Shown: piece by piece, positions 17,416 to 25,383 of the stretch
Numbering within the stretch: position 1 is the first letter of the stretch
How the letters are laid out: the number at the start of each line of letters is the position of its first letter
DNA from: Bradyrhizobium sp. JYMT SZCCT0180
GTDB taxonomy: Bacteria; Pseudomonadota; Alphaproteobacteria; Rhizobiales; Xanthobacteraceae
Direction of reading: 5' to 3'
Length of the DNA stretch: 64,000 nucleotides
NCBI RefSeq assembly: GCF_018130165.1
Contig: NZ_JAFCLZ010000003.1
Location: 186,001-250,000 of the forward strand
The notes under the pieces: model-generated
The model's database searches: none
Told to the model about the DNA's origin: nothing
Seen by the model: only the letters and a program-made list of their open reading frames with translations
Made by a program: the position numbers and the translations under genes

Positions 17416-18945
17416 ATGACGAGCTGGTTACTGTCCAAGGCACGGTTCAAAGCCGGGCTGCTGTCCGGACTGGCATTCGGCATTGTCGCCTCGTTGCTGG
17501 CGTTCGCTGCCCCCGCTCATGCCGAAAAACGCGTCGCGCTCGTGATCGGCAATAACGACTACCGGAACGTGCCGAAGCTGCAGAAGGCCGTCAACGACGC
17601 CCGCACCATGGGCGATACGCTGAAGCAACTCGGTTTCACCGTCATGGTCGCGGAGAACCAGACGCGCCAGGCATTCAGCCAGAGCCTGCTCGCGTTCGAC
17701 AAGGCGGTCGGCAAGGGCGACACCGCGTTCTTCTTCTATGCGGGCCACGGCTTCGAAATCGCCGGCCAGAACTTCCTGCTGCCGACCGACGTACCGGCGG
17801 CGACCGAAGGCCAGGAGGAACTGGTGCGCGACGCCTCCATCCTCGCGGACCGCATCATCGAGCGCCTGCAGAACAAGGGCGCGCGAACCGCCATTCTGGT
17901 GTTTGATGCCTGCCGCAACAATCCGTTCGAGCGCTCCGGCACCCGCGCCGTCGCCGGTGGCGGCGGCCTCGCGCCGATGACGCAATTGCCGGAAGGCGTG
18001 TTCTCGATATTCTCAGCGGGTCCGCGGCAGACCGCGCTGGACCGCCTGTCGAACGACGATGCCAATCCCAATTCGGTGTTCACCCGAACCTTTACCAAGG
18101 AACTGACGCAGCCCGGCGTCAACCTCGTGCAGGTCGCGCAACGCACGCGGCGGCTGGTCGCCGAACTGGCGGAGACCGTGCGCCACAAGCAGATCCCGGT
18201 TTATTTCGACCAGATGGTCGACGACGTATTCCTGAGCGGCACGGCGAAGGCCGCGCCCGAGGTTGCCGTCGCCAAGCCTGCGGAGCCATTGCAGAAGGTT
18301 GCAGCGTTGCCGCCGATGCACCGGCTTGCGCCGTCAAACGACTCCGTCAACGCACCGATCGCGATGTTCTCGCGCCATAATGGCGGATGGACCGTCGTGT
18401 TCTCGATCGCCGATCCGACGCTCGGGATTTCCTGGCGGATGGGCGAGGCCGGCGATTTCCGCGAGACCGGCTTCATCGACACGCTCGATCCGCGCACCCG
18501 CAAGCGGATGCCGAACCCGTCGATCGAGCTTCCGGCCGATGCGCCGGCCGCCACGATCCAGGTGCGCTATGTCGATACCAATGGCGAAGTGCAGGGGCCG
18601 TTTCCGATCCGCTTCGATCCCGAAGCCGCGCTGATCCGCGACCAGCGCAAGATCCTCGACATGACCGCGACCAGCTGGCTGTCGTTTCGCGAATTCAACG
18701 GGCTGCTGGTCTATTACACCCATTTGATGTCGTACCGCTGCGCGATCCGCGAAGTGCGCGTCGGCATCGACAGTGCCGTGCCCGACCAGGTTCTGAAAAT
18801 GCCGCCGTGCGATCCCAGGGATCCCAGCGTCATCCCGCGCGAGGCGCAGCCCTACCTCAAGCTTGCGCCGGCGACCAAGTCGGTTTCGGTCGAGCTGGTC
18901 TACCGCGACGGCAGCGTGTCCGAGATCAAGAGCTTTCGACGGTAA
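17416..18945 (+). CDS. Secreted caspase-family (peptidase C14) protein
   Basis: A 509-residue protein with a signal peptide (cleavage near AHA-EKR, residue 36) followed by a caspase-like p20 domain, residues about 37-280. The fold start RVALVIGNNDYRNVPKLQ, catalytic histidine 111 in FFFYAGHGFEI and catalytic cysteine 166 in LVFDACRNNPF are all present, so it is probably active as an orthocaspase, likely with arginine/lysine specificity. Residues about 300-509 form a second beta-rich region of unknown role. The ATG at 17416 is chosen because the signal peptide follows at once; the frame is open upstream but out of context. Confidence 0.87.
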   Translation: MTSWLLSKARFKAGLLSGLAFGIVASLLAFAAPAHAEKRVALVIGNNDYRNVPKLQKAVNDARTMGDTLKQLGFTVMVAENQTRQAFSQSLLAFDKAVGKGDTAFFFYAGHGFEIAGQNFLLPTDVPAATEGQEELVRDASILADRIIERLQNKGARTAILVFDACRNNPFERSGTRAVAGGGGLAPMTQLPEGVFSIFSAGPRQTALDRLSNDDANPNSVFTRTFTKELTQPGVNLVQVAQRTRRLVAELAETVRHKQIPVYFDQMVDDVFLSGTAKAAPEVAVAKPAEPLQKVAALPPMHRLAPSNDSVNAPIAMFSRHNGGWTVVFSIADPTLGISWRMGEAGDFRETGFIDTLDPRTRKRMPNPSIELPADAPAATIQVRYVDTNGEVQGPFPIRFDPEAALIRDQRKILDMTATSWLSFREFNGLLVYYTHLMSYRCAIREVRVGIDSAVPDQVLKMPPCDPRDPSVIPREAQPYLKLAPATKSVSVELVYRDGSVSEIKSFRR

Positions 18946-18993
18946 TCCAGCCAGCGTCGTCCGATTGAGCTACAGTCCGCTCGGAGGTCGATC

Positions 18994-20253
18994 ATGGACG
19001 CAGGCAGTTTTTCACGGCAGCCCCCGGGGCGCACGATGAAGGTTCGCTGCTGCATCGTTGGCGGCGGGCCCGCCGGCATGATGCTCGGCTATCTCCTGGG
19101 CCGCGCCGGGGTCGATGTCGTGGTGCTGGAAAAGCACGCCGACTTCTTTCGCGATTTTCGCGGCGACACGGTTCATCCCTCGACCCTGCAGGTGATGGAC
19201 GAACTCGGATTGATCGAAGGATTTCTGAAGCTGCCGCATCAGCGGCTGCAGAAGATGGACGGTCTGTTCGGCGGCGCGCCGGTGCGGCTGGCCGACCTCA
19301 GCCGGCTGAAGGCAAAATATCCCTATATCGCCTTCATGCCGCAATGGGATTTCCTGAATTTCCTGCGCGAGAGCGGCAAGCGGTTTGCCTCGCTCAAGGT
19401 GATGATGAGCACCGAAGCGACCGATCTCATTGAGGACGGCGGCCGCGTCGCGGGCGTGCGAGCAAACACGCCGGAGGGCGTGATCGATATCGAGGCCGAT
19501 CTCACCGTTGCCTGTGATGGCCGCCATTCGCTGGTGCGCGAGCGGGCGGGGCTTGCAATCGAGGAAATCGGCGCGCCGATGGATGTGCTGTGGTTTCGCG
19601 CCGGCAAACGCGCCAACGAAACCGAAAACCTGTTCGCCCGCATCGATCCCGGCAGCATGATGGTGACTTTCGATCGCGGCGATTACTGGCAATGCGCTTA
19701 CGTTATCGCCAAGGGCCAGTACGATGCGGTCAAGGCGAGGGGGTTGTCCGCACTGCTCGACAATGTCGCGCGGATGGCGCCGATCCTCAAATCCGGCCTT
19801 GCCGATATCAAGAGCTGGGATGACATCAAGCTGCTGACGGTCGCGGTCAATCGTTTGCCGCGCTGGACCCGGCCGGGCTTGCTGTGCATTGGCGATGCCG
19901 CACATGCGATGTCGCCCGTCGGCGGCGTCGGCGTCAATCTCGCGGTCCAGGATGCGGTTGCGACCGCGAACCTGCTGGCGGCGAAGCTGGTGAATGGTTG
20001 TCCACCCGAGGACGAACTGGATGCGGTACGTAAGCGCCGCGAGTTTCCGGTGCGGATGACACAGCGGATGCAGGTCGTTGTTCAGGACAACATTGTCCGA
20101 GCGGCATTGAAGCCGGGCGGTGTGCTGCTAAAACCTCCGATGATCGTGCGGCTGGTCACGGCGGTGCCGTGGCTGCAGGGCATCACGGCGCGGTTTCTCG
20201 GCCTCGGCGTCCGGCCCGAGCATGTGCAGTCGCCGGCATCTGCAGAACACTGA
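18994..20253 (+). CDS. FAD-dependent aromatic-ring-type monooxygenase
   Basis: A 419-residue flavoprotein of the UbiH/PHBH type. The Rossmann FAD motif is CIVGGGPAGMMLGYLLGRAG, with VLEKH at the end of the second strand, and the second FAD motif is CIGDAAHAMSPVGGVGVNLA. The middle contains VACDGRHSLVRE. It would hydroxylate an aromatic or polyketide-like substrate with NAD(P)H; the substrate is not readable. A GGAGG site precedes the ATG at 18994. Confidence 0.88.
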   Translation: MDAGSFSRQPPGRTMKVRCCIVGGGPAGMMLGYLLGRAGVDVVVLEKHADFFRDFRGDTVHPSTLQVMDELGLIEGFLKLPHQRLQKMDGLFGGAPVRLADLSRLKAKYPYIAFMPQWDFLNFLRESGKRFASLKVMMSTEATDLIEDGGRVAGVRANTPEGVIDIEADLTVACDGRHSLVRERAGLAIEEIGAPMDVLWFRAGKRANETENLFARIDPGSMMVTFDRGDYWQCAYVIAKGQYDAVKARGLSALLDNVARMAPILKSGLADIKSWDDIKLLTVAVNRLPRWTRPGLLCIGDAAHAMSPVGGVGVNLAVQDAVATANLLAAKLVNGCPPEDELDAVRKRREFPVRMTQRMQVVVQDNIVRAALKPGGVLLKPPMIVRLVTAVPWLQGITARFLGLGVRPEHVQSPASAEH

Positions 20254-20263
20254 ACAAGCTGGC

Positions 20264-20455
20264 TGCGGCCACGACATCATGCGGTGACTCTGTAGCGGCC
20301 CCGCCACAGTAAGCGACAATCCGCCTGGCTCGCGACGTTGTAGCCCACGCAGTGCCCATGGCGACAAGCCCGGTGCCAGCCGGGACACGTCAGGATTTCG
20401 GTTGTCGATGTACGCTCCCCAACTCTGATGGAGGGGATTATTCAAAGTGAAGAAA
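20264..20455 (+). repeat. Duplicated leader, copy 1 (upstream of first omp gene)
   Basis: The segment from TGCGGCCACGACATCA through the omp start codon and first two codons is repeated at 21261-21451 in direct orientation, with about 11 differences by eye over about 190 bases. It includes the ribosome binding site GGAGGGG and presumably promoter and untranslated leader, since both copies end at the same place relative to the start codon. Confidence 0.85.
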
Positions 20456-21232
20456 CCGGTACTCGCAGCTTCGATCCTTGCCGCCAGCGTGGCGAGCGCG
20501 TTCGCCGCCGACATCGCGGCCCGGCCGTACACCAAGGCGCCCGTTGCACCCCCGGTTGTCACCTATGACTGGTCCGGTATCTATCTCGGCGGCGCGGCCG
20601 GCGGCGCATGGGACACCACCGACGGCGTTCTCTACAACGCTTTTCCCGGCTCCTTCTGGAGGACGGACAGCCAGAGCCGGTTGATCTACGGCGGCTTTGC
20701 CGGAATCCAGAAGCAGTGGGGCAACTTTGTGCTCGGTATCGAAGGCGGCTGGAACGGCCTGGACAACCGCTTCAACACCACCGTTGGCAATGGCTTCTTC
20801 GGTCCTGGCTGCATCTACGGCCCTGCGGGGTCGTGCCAAAGCCGCATCAATGACATCGGCTACATCGGCGGCCGGCTCGGCTATGCCTGGAATCGCTTTA
20901 TGGTGTACGGCCAGGGCGGCTACGCCCGGGCTGACATCGATACCCAAGTCTACCTCCCCGCGGCCAACCTTACGATCGCGGCGGCCAGCGCCGCTCATGG
21001 CGGCTGGTATGCCGGCGTCGGTGGCGAATACGCGGTCCTGGACAACCTCGTTCTCGGCATCGACTACAAGCACTACGAGTTCGACAGCGAGCAGCACAAT
21101 TGTAACCGGGCATTGGTCGGCTGCACTGTGGTGGATCTCCGTAACGTCTCGGCGAAGGTCGATTCGGTGATGGGGCGGGTGAGCTTCAAGTTCAATCCGT
21201 GGTCGGCCGGACCGGTCGTCGCCAGGTACTGA
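20447..21232 (+). CDS. Outer-membrane beta-barrel protein (Omp25/31-like)
   Basis: A 261-residue protein with a signal peptide (cleavage after AFA, residue 20) and one eight-stranded barrel domain: YDWSGIYLGGAAGGAW at the start, GGRLGYAWNRFMVYGQGGYA in the middle and VMGRVSFKFN near the end, finishing GPVVARY with a terminal aromatic residue as expected for recognition by the BAM complex. Four cysteines in exposed-loop positions are notable. The start is a GTG after GGAGGGG. It shares its leader with the following two-barrel gene. Confidence 0.85.
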   Translation: MKKPVLAASILAASVASAFAADIAARPYTKAPVAPPVVTYDWSGIYLGGAAGGAWDTTDGVLYNAFPGSFWRTDSQSRLIYGGFAGIQKQWGNFVLGIEGGWNGLDNRFNTTVGNGFFGPGCIYGPAGSCQSRINDIGYIGGRLGYAWNRFMVYGQGGYARADIDTQVYLPAANLTIAAASAAHGGWYAGVGGEYAVLDNLVLGIDYKHYEFDSEQHNCNRALVGCTVVDLRNVSAKVDSVMGRVSFKFNPWSAGPVVARY

Positions 21233-21260
21233 GAGTCGCTAGCTGCTTAAAGCGGAATAC

Positions 21261-21451
21261 TGCGGCCACGACATCACGCGGTGAGTCTGTAGCGGCCCCG
21301 CAACAGTAAGAGACAATCCGCCTGGCTCGCGACGTTGTAGCCCTCGCAGTGCCCACGGCGACAAGCCGGTGCCAGCTGGGACACGTCAGGATTTCGGTTG
21401 TCGATGTACTCTGCCCAACTCTGATAGAGGGGATTATTCAAAGTGAAGAAA
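21261..21451 (+). repeat. Duplicated leader, copy 2 (upstream of two-barrel omp gene)
   Basis: Second copy of the segment at 20264-20455. Differences include ATCAC for ATCAT, one missing base in the CAAGCCGGTG stretch, and GATAGAGG in place of GATGGAGG at the ribosome binding site. It ends at the same two lysine codons of the signal peptide. Confidence 0.85.
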
Positions 21452-22942
21452 TTGGTGTTCGCCCTGTCCGCGGTTGCGGCATTTGCCGCCCCGGCTTTCG
21501 CGGCTGATCTTCCCGCCCGCACCTATTCCAAGGCGCCAGCAATGGCCGTGACGGTGACAGACTGGACCGGCTGCTACGTCGGCGGTGGCGGCGGCTACGG
21601 CATGTGGAACCAGGAAAACTCGACCTCGGGCTTCGGTCCGCCCCCCATTCCGATTGGCGATACCATAACAACTGGCGGTCGTGGCTATTTCGGAACGGTG
21701 CAGGTCGGTTGCGACTACCAGTTTGCGGCGGCAGGTGGAAACTTCGTGGTCGGCGCCTTCGGCGATTACGACTTCGCCAGCCTCAAGGGAACGCTTGCTC
21801 CCTCCGGTGCCTCTATGGTTGGTGAGGAAAAGATGAGTTCGGCCTGGGCGGTCGGCGGCCGTCTCGGCTGGCTGGTTACCCCCAGCTTCCTGACCTATTT
21901 CTCGGCCGGCTATACCGAGGCGACTTTCGATCGCACCGACTTTACGTTCAATTTCCCGCCCTTTGGCGTTTCGGCCAATCGCTTCCAGGATAAGCAAACC
22001 TACAAGGGTTGGTTCGTCGGCGCCGGCAACGAATATGCGCTTGATATCCTGCCGGGCCTGTTCTGGAAAAACGAATACCGCTTCTCGGAATTCGATGTGG
22101 CGACCAATCCCCTTCGGAATACCGCAACGGGGGTGTCAAACACTGCGGAGGATTCCAGGAAACTCCTCCACACGGTTCGCAGCGAGCTGGTCTACCGCTT
22201 CAACTGGGGCGGATCGACCCCGGCCAAGGCTTACGTCAAGGCTCCTGCTGCGCCAGTGGTGAACTGGACCGGGTGCTATGTCGGCGGCGGTGGCGGCTAC
22301 GGGCTTTGGAACCAGGAAAACACCACTGTCGATGACGGTCCGCCCCGGACCCGGTTCAGCGAGACGGCGACCACGGGCGGCCGTGGCTATCTCGGAACAG
22401 TGCAAGGCGGCTGCGACTACCAGCTGGCCGCTGCAGGCGCGCGCTTTGTCGTCGGCGCCTTCGGCGATTACGATTTCACCAGCCTCAAGGGAAATCTCAA
22501 TCCGCAACGTATCGTTGCCGTTGGCGAAGAGAAGATGAGTTCGGCCTGGTCGGCCGGCGGCCGTCTCGGTTGGTTGGCGCTGCCCAACCTCCTGACCTAT
22601 GTCTCGGTCGGCTATACCGAAGCAACCTTCGACCGAACTGATTTTACTCTCAACTTCGTTCCCTTCGGTGTTCCGGCCGGCCTCTTTATGGACAAGCGCA
22701 CCTACAAGGGCTGGTTCATCGGCGCCGGCGACGAATATGCGCTGAACTTCCTGCCTGGCCTGTTCTGGAAAACCGAGTACCGCTTCTCGGAATTCGACGT
22801 GGCGACCAATCCCATTCGGGATACCGCGACGGGTTTGCCGATTGGCGCCTCGATCGACTCCGAGAAATACACCCACACCGTTCGCAGCCAGCTGGTCTAC
22901 CGCTTCAATTGGGGTGGCGGTGCGGTCGTTGCCAAGTACTGA
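21443..22942 (+). CDS. Outer-membrane protein with two tandem beta-barrel domains
   Basis: A 499-residue protein with a signal peptide (cleavage near AFA, residue 20) and two full copies of an Omp25/31-like barrel. Copy 1 covers residues about 41-257 and copy 2 about 275-499. Both begin WTGCYVGGGGGYG, contain GDYDF, EEKMSSAW and FLPGLFW or ILPGLFW blocks, and end LVYRFNWGG; the second ends AVVAKY. The linker AKAYVKAPAAP resembles the mature N-terminus of copy 1, so an in-frame duplication that lost the second signal peptide is likely. Normal family members have one barrel of about 220-260 residues. A strong terminator follows. Confidence 0.85.
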   Translation: MKKLVFALSAVAAFAAPAFAADLPARTYSKAPAMAVTVTDWTGCYVGGGGGYGMWNQENSTSGFGPPPIPIGDTITTGGRGYFGTVQVGCDYQFAAAGGNFVVGAFGDYDFASLKGTLAPSGASMVGEEKMSSAWAVGGRLGWLVTPSFLTYFSAGYTEATFDRTDFTFNFPPFGVSANRFQDKQTYKGWFVGAGNEYALDILPGLFWKNEYRFSEFDVATNPLRNTATGVSNTAEDSRKLLHTVRSELVYRFNWGGSTPAKAYVKAPAAPVVNWTGCYVGGGGGYGLWNQENTTVDDGPPRTRFSETATTGGRGYLGTVQGGCDYQLAAAGARFVVGAFGDYDFTSLKGNLNPQRIVAVGEEKMSSAWSAGGRLGWLALPNLLTYVSVGYTEATFDRTDFTLNFVPFGVPAGLFMDKRTYKGWFIGAGDEYALNFLPGLFWKTEYRFSEFDVATNPIRDTATGLPIGASIDSEKYTHTVRSQLVYRFNWGGGAVVAKY

Positions 22943-22962
22943 TCTCTGCTCAATCAGCAGCT

Positions 22963-22992
22963 AAAAAGCCCCGGCATGTCCGGGGCTTTTTT
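22963..22992 (+). terminator. Rho-independent terminator after the two-barrel omp gene
   Basis: A hairpin with arms AAAAAGCCCCGG and CCGGGGCTTTTT and loop CATGT, followed by T residues, 20 bases past the stop codon. The next gene is convergent, and the A-rich left arm would let the element also act on the minus strand. Confidence 0.9.
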
Positions 22993-23024
22993 CGTTGCGG
23001 AAGTGCTTCAGCGTGACGTCGGCG

Positions 23025-23795
23025 CTAGCCCATGACCGAGAAACCGCCGTCGATCGGGATCGCGGTGCCGGTGGTGAAATCGGACGCGGGCGAAGACAGA
23101 AACACCGCAATGCCGGCGAAATCGTCGATCACGCCCCAACGCGCCGCCGGCGTGCGCGCCAGCACCTTGTCGTGCAGCCCGTCGATCTGCGCGCGGGCGC
23201 CCCTGGTGAGATCGGTGTCGATCCAGCCCGGCAGCACCGCGTTGACCTGGATGTTGTCCGGGGCCCAGGCCACCGCGCAGGCGCGCGTGAACTGCACGAT
23301 GCCGCCTTTGCTCGCCGCGTAAGCCGACGCAAAACTGGCGCCGAAGATCGACATCATCGAGCCGATGTTGATGACCTTGCCGCCGCCGGCTTGCTTCATC
23401 GCAGGGTAGACCGCCTGCGAGACCAGGAAGGCGCTGGTGAGGTTGGTCTGGATCACGCTGTTCCACTCGGCGAGATCGAGCACGTGCGGCGGTTTGCGGA
23501 TGCTGATGCCGGCATTGTTGACGAGGATGTCGATCCGGCCGAGTTCGCCGGCGACGCGCGCGGCCATGGCGTCGACCGCGGCCTTGTCGGTGACATCTGC
23601 GACCACCGAAATGGCCTTGGCGCCGCTGCGCGCGAGCTCGGCGGCTGCAGCAACCGATTTGGCTTCATTGCGCCCGACAACCGCAATCGCGGCGCCGGCG
23701 TCCGCCAATCCCCGGGCCATGCCGAGCCCGATGCCGCCATTGCCGCCGGTGACGATGGCGACCTTGCCGCTGAGATCGAAAAGTTTTGTTTTCAT
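23025..23795 (-). CDS. SDR-family oxidoreductase
   Basis: A 256-residue short-chain dehydrogenase/reductase. The cofactor motif is TGGNGGIGLGMA, followed by NNAGIS and the catalytic serine/tyrosine/lysine region with SMMSIFG and YAASKGG, and the C-terminal GTAIPIDGGFSVMG. It resembles gluconate 5-dehydrogenase or 2-deoxygluconate 3-dehydrogenase type enzymes, but the substrate is uncertain. The ATG at 23795 is the family start; the frame remains open upstream without SDR sequence. Confidence 0.9.
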   Translation of the reverse strand: MKTKLFDLSGKVAIVTGGNGGIGLGMARGLADAGAAIAVVGRNEAKSVAAAAELARSGAKAISVVADVTDKAAVDAMAARVAGELGRIDILVNNAGISIRKPPHVLDLAEWNSVIQTNLTSAFLVSQAVYPAMKQAGGGKVINIGSMMSIFGASFASAYAASKGGIVQFTRACAVAWAPDNIQVNAVLPGWIDTDLTRGARAQIDGLHDKVLARTPAARWGVIDDFAGIAVFLSSPASDFTTGTAIPIDGGFSVMG

Positions 23796-23833
23796 TGTTG
23801 TTGTCCCATTGTTGTTGTCGACAGAACCGGCGC

Positions 23834-24019
23834 TCAGCTCTTGCCTTGCCAGATCAGGATCAGGCCGACAGCGCCGAGCACGGCACCATAGCCCGCCCAT
23901 TGCAGCTGGTTGATCATGAAGCTCGATTGCGGCCAGGTGATCGCGCCGGTGCCCTGGCCGATCCAGAGCAGGCCGACGGCGAGCGCCAGAAAGCCAACAA
24001 TCAAGAGCAGTCTGGCCAT
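23834..24019 (-). CDS. Small membrane protein, 61 residues
   Basis: A protein with two hydrophobic helices (MARLLLIVGFLALAVGLLWI and GYGAVLGAVGLILIWQG) joined by a short polar loop. Function is unknown. It sits 38 bases upstream of the SDR gene on the same strand and is probably co-transcribed with it. Confidence 0.65.
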   Translation of the reverse strand: MARLLLIVGFLALAVGLLWIGQGTGAITWPQSSFMINQLQWAGYGAVLGAVGLILIWQGKS

Positions 24020-24238
24020 GAATACTCCCCGCTGCCGCTTTCGAACGGCTTGACCGGCGTCCCCGGCCGAGGCCGACCCCAGCTGTCGATCGAATACAAT
24101 GCAGGCGGCTTCGGCAAGGGCGGAAATGATCAGGAGACTGGTGATCGGGGGCAGGCTGCGCCGCGCTTACCAACAGCTCAAGACTGCAACTCGGGCTAGC
24201 AGCATTCGGGCGCGGCAACGGCCTCACGCAACCAGACA

Positions 24239-24270
24239 CAAAAAAGCCCCGGGCGATGCCGGGGCTTTTG
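24239..24270 (-). terminator. Rho-independent terminator of the minus-strand omp gene
   Basis: On the minus strand the sequence reads AAAAGCCCCGGCATCGCCCG followed by GGGCTTTTTT, a GC-rich hairpin with a U-run, about 33 bases after the omp stop codon at 24303. It is similar in sequence to the terminator at 22963. Confidence 0.88.
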
Positions 24271-24302
24271 AGCTGCCGATTGGGCAGAGATCAGTGTGTC
24301 GA

Positions 24303-25130
24303 TCAGTACTTGGCGACGACCGGGCCACCCCAGTTGAAGCGGTAGACCAGCTCGGTCTTCGCGATGTAGGTGACCATCTTGCGCGAGTCGATGTTGCCGT
24401 GCGGATCGGTACCAAGTGCGGCAGCGGTGCAGGCCGTACCAGCAACAACAGCCGTACAGCTGAGGCGCGAGTCCTTGCGATCGTACCAGGCGGCGCGACC
24501 TTCGGTCTTCACGAACAGGCCCGGCAGGAAGTCGAGCTGATATTCGAAACCGCTGCCGATGAAGAAGCCGTCAAAGGTCTGGCCCGGAACCGTAAGGCCG
24601 GACGCCGAGAACGGAGCAACGATCCGTTGCAGATTGTAGGCGTCTGTATGAGCCTGCGTGTAGCCGGCGTTGAAATAGGTCAGGAATGACGGGTTCACGA
24701 GATAACCGATCCGGCCACCAACAGCCCAGGACCAATCCATCTTGTTTTCGCCGACGAAGGTTTCGGCGGGACCGAACACGCGCCAGGCGTGGTCACCCTT
24801 GATGTCGGAGTAGGTGCCATCGACGAAGGCGCCGACAACCCAGCGGCCGCTGAACTGGTAGTCGCAGCCCACGCCAGCCGTTGCCAGCCAGCCGTCCGAA
24901 CCGGACGTGGCGTTGAGGACGTTGATGCCGTTGGGCGCAAGAACATCACGCGAGTCGCGGTTGGTGCGGGAGATGCCGTAGCCGCCACCGCCACTGATCC
25001 AGCAGCCGGTCCAGCTTACGGCCGGGGCAACCGCAACCGGAGCCTTGGCATAGCGGGGAGCCATGTCGGCCGCGAGGGCCGGGGCAGTCAAGGCTGCCAT
25101 CGCGGTCAGAGCGAGCACCAATTTCTTCAT
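24303..25130 (-). CDS. Outer-membrane beta-barrel protein (Omp25/31-like)
   Basis: A 275-residue protein with a signal peptide (MKKLVLALTAMAALTAPALA) and a single barrel domain that begins SWTGCWISGGGGYG, has GGRIGYLVNPSFLTYFNAGY in the middle and ends LVYRFNWGGPVVAKY with a terminal aromatic residue. It is clearly related to each half of the two-barrel protein at 21443-22942 but is on the other strand and lacks the duplicated leader. Cysteine pairs occur at WTGCW/VGCDYQ and in a C-terminal loop. Confidence 0.88.
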   Translation of the reverse strand: MKKLVLALTAMAALTAPALAADMAPRYAKAPVAVAPAVSWTGCWISGGGGYGISRTNRDSRDVLAPNGINVLNATSGSDGWLATAGVGCDYQFSGRWVVGAFVDGTYSDIKGDHAWRVFGPAETFVGENKMDWSWAVGGRIGYLVNPSFLTYFNAGYTQAHTDAYNLQRIVAPFSASGLTVPGQTFDGFFIGSGFEYQLDFLPGLFVKTEGRAAWYDRKDSRLSCTAVVAGTACTAAALGTDPHGNIDSRKMVTYIAKTELVYRFNWGGPVVAKY

Positions 25131-25383
25131 TGTCGAAACCCTCAAAATTAAGCGTCGTAACCGACCGCCCAAATGGTGCGCTTGCACCGATTCCCTAAAC
25201 CCAGTGTTGGGAATATACGCGGTTCTACCTGAAATGCTGTTGCGGGGAGAGCACATCCGCCCGAAAAGGAACTTCGGAAAAGAGCCTCAAAAATAGGCAC
25301 GATCAGGTGCCCACGGGGTCAAGCAAGCCGAAAAGCCGGCAAACCCAACAATCACGTGCCGTCGGCCCAGATCGCCCCGAAGG

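Noticed and set aside
20264..20446. Duplicated omp leader considered as a riboswitch
   Set aside because: I could not match it to a known riboswitch class or draw a convincing terminator/antiterminator pair, so it is reported only as a duplicated leader.
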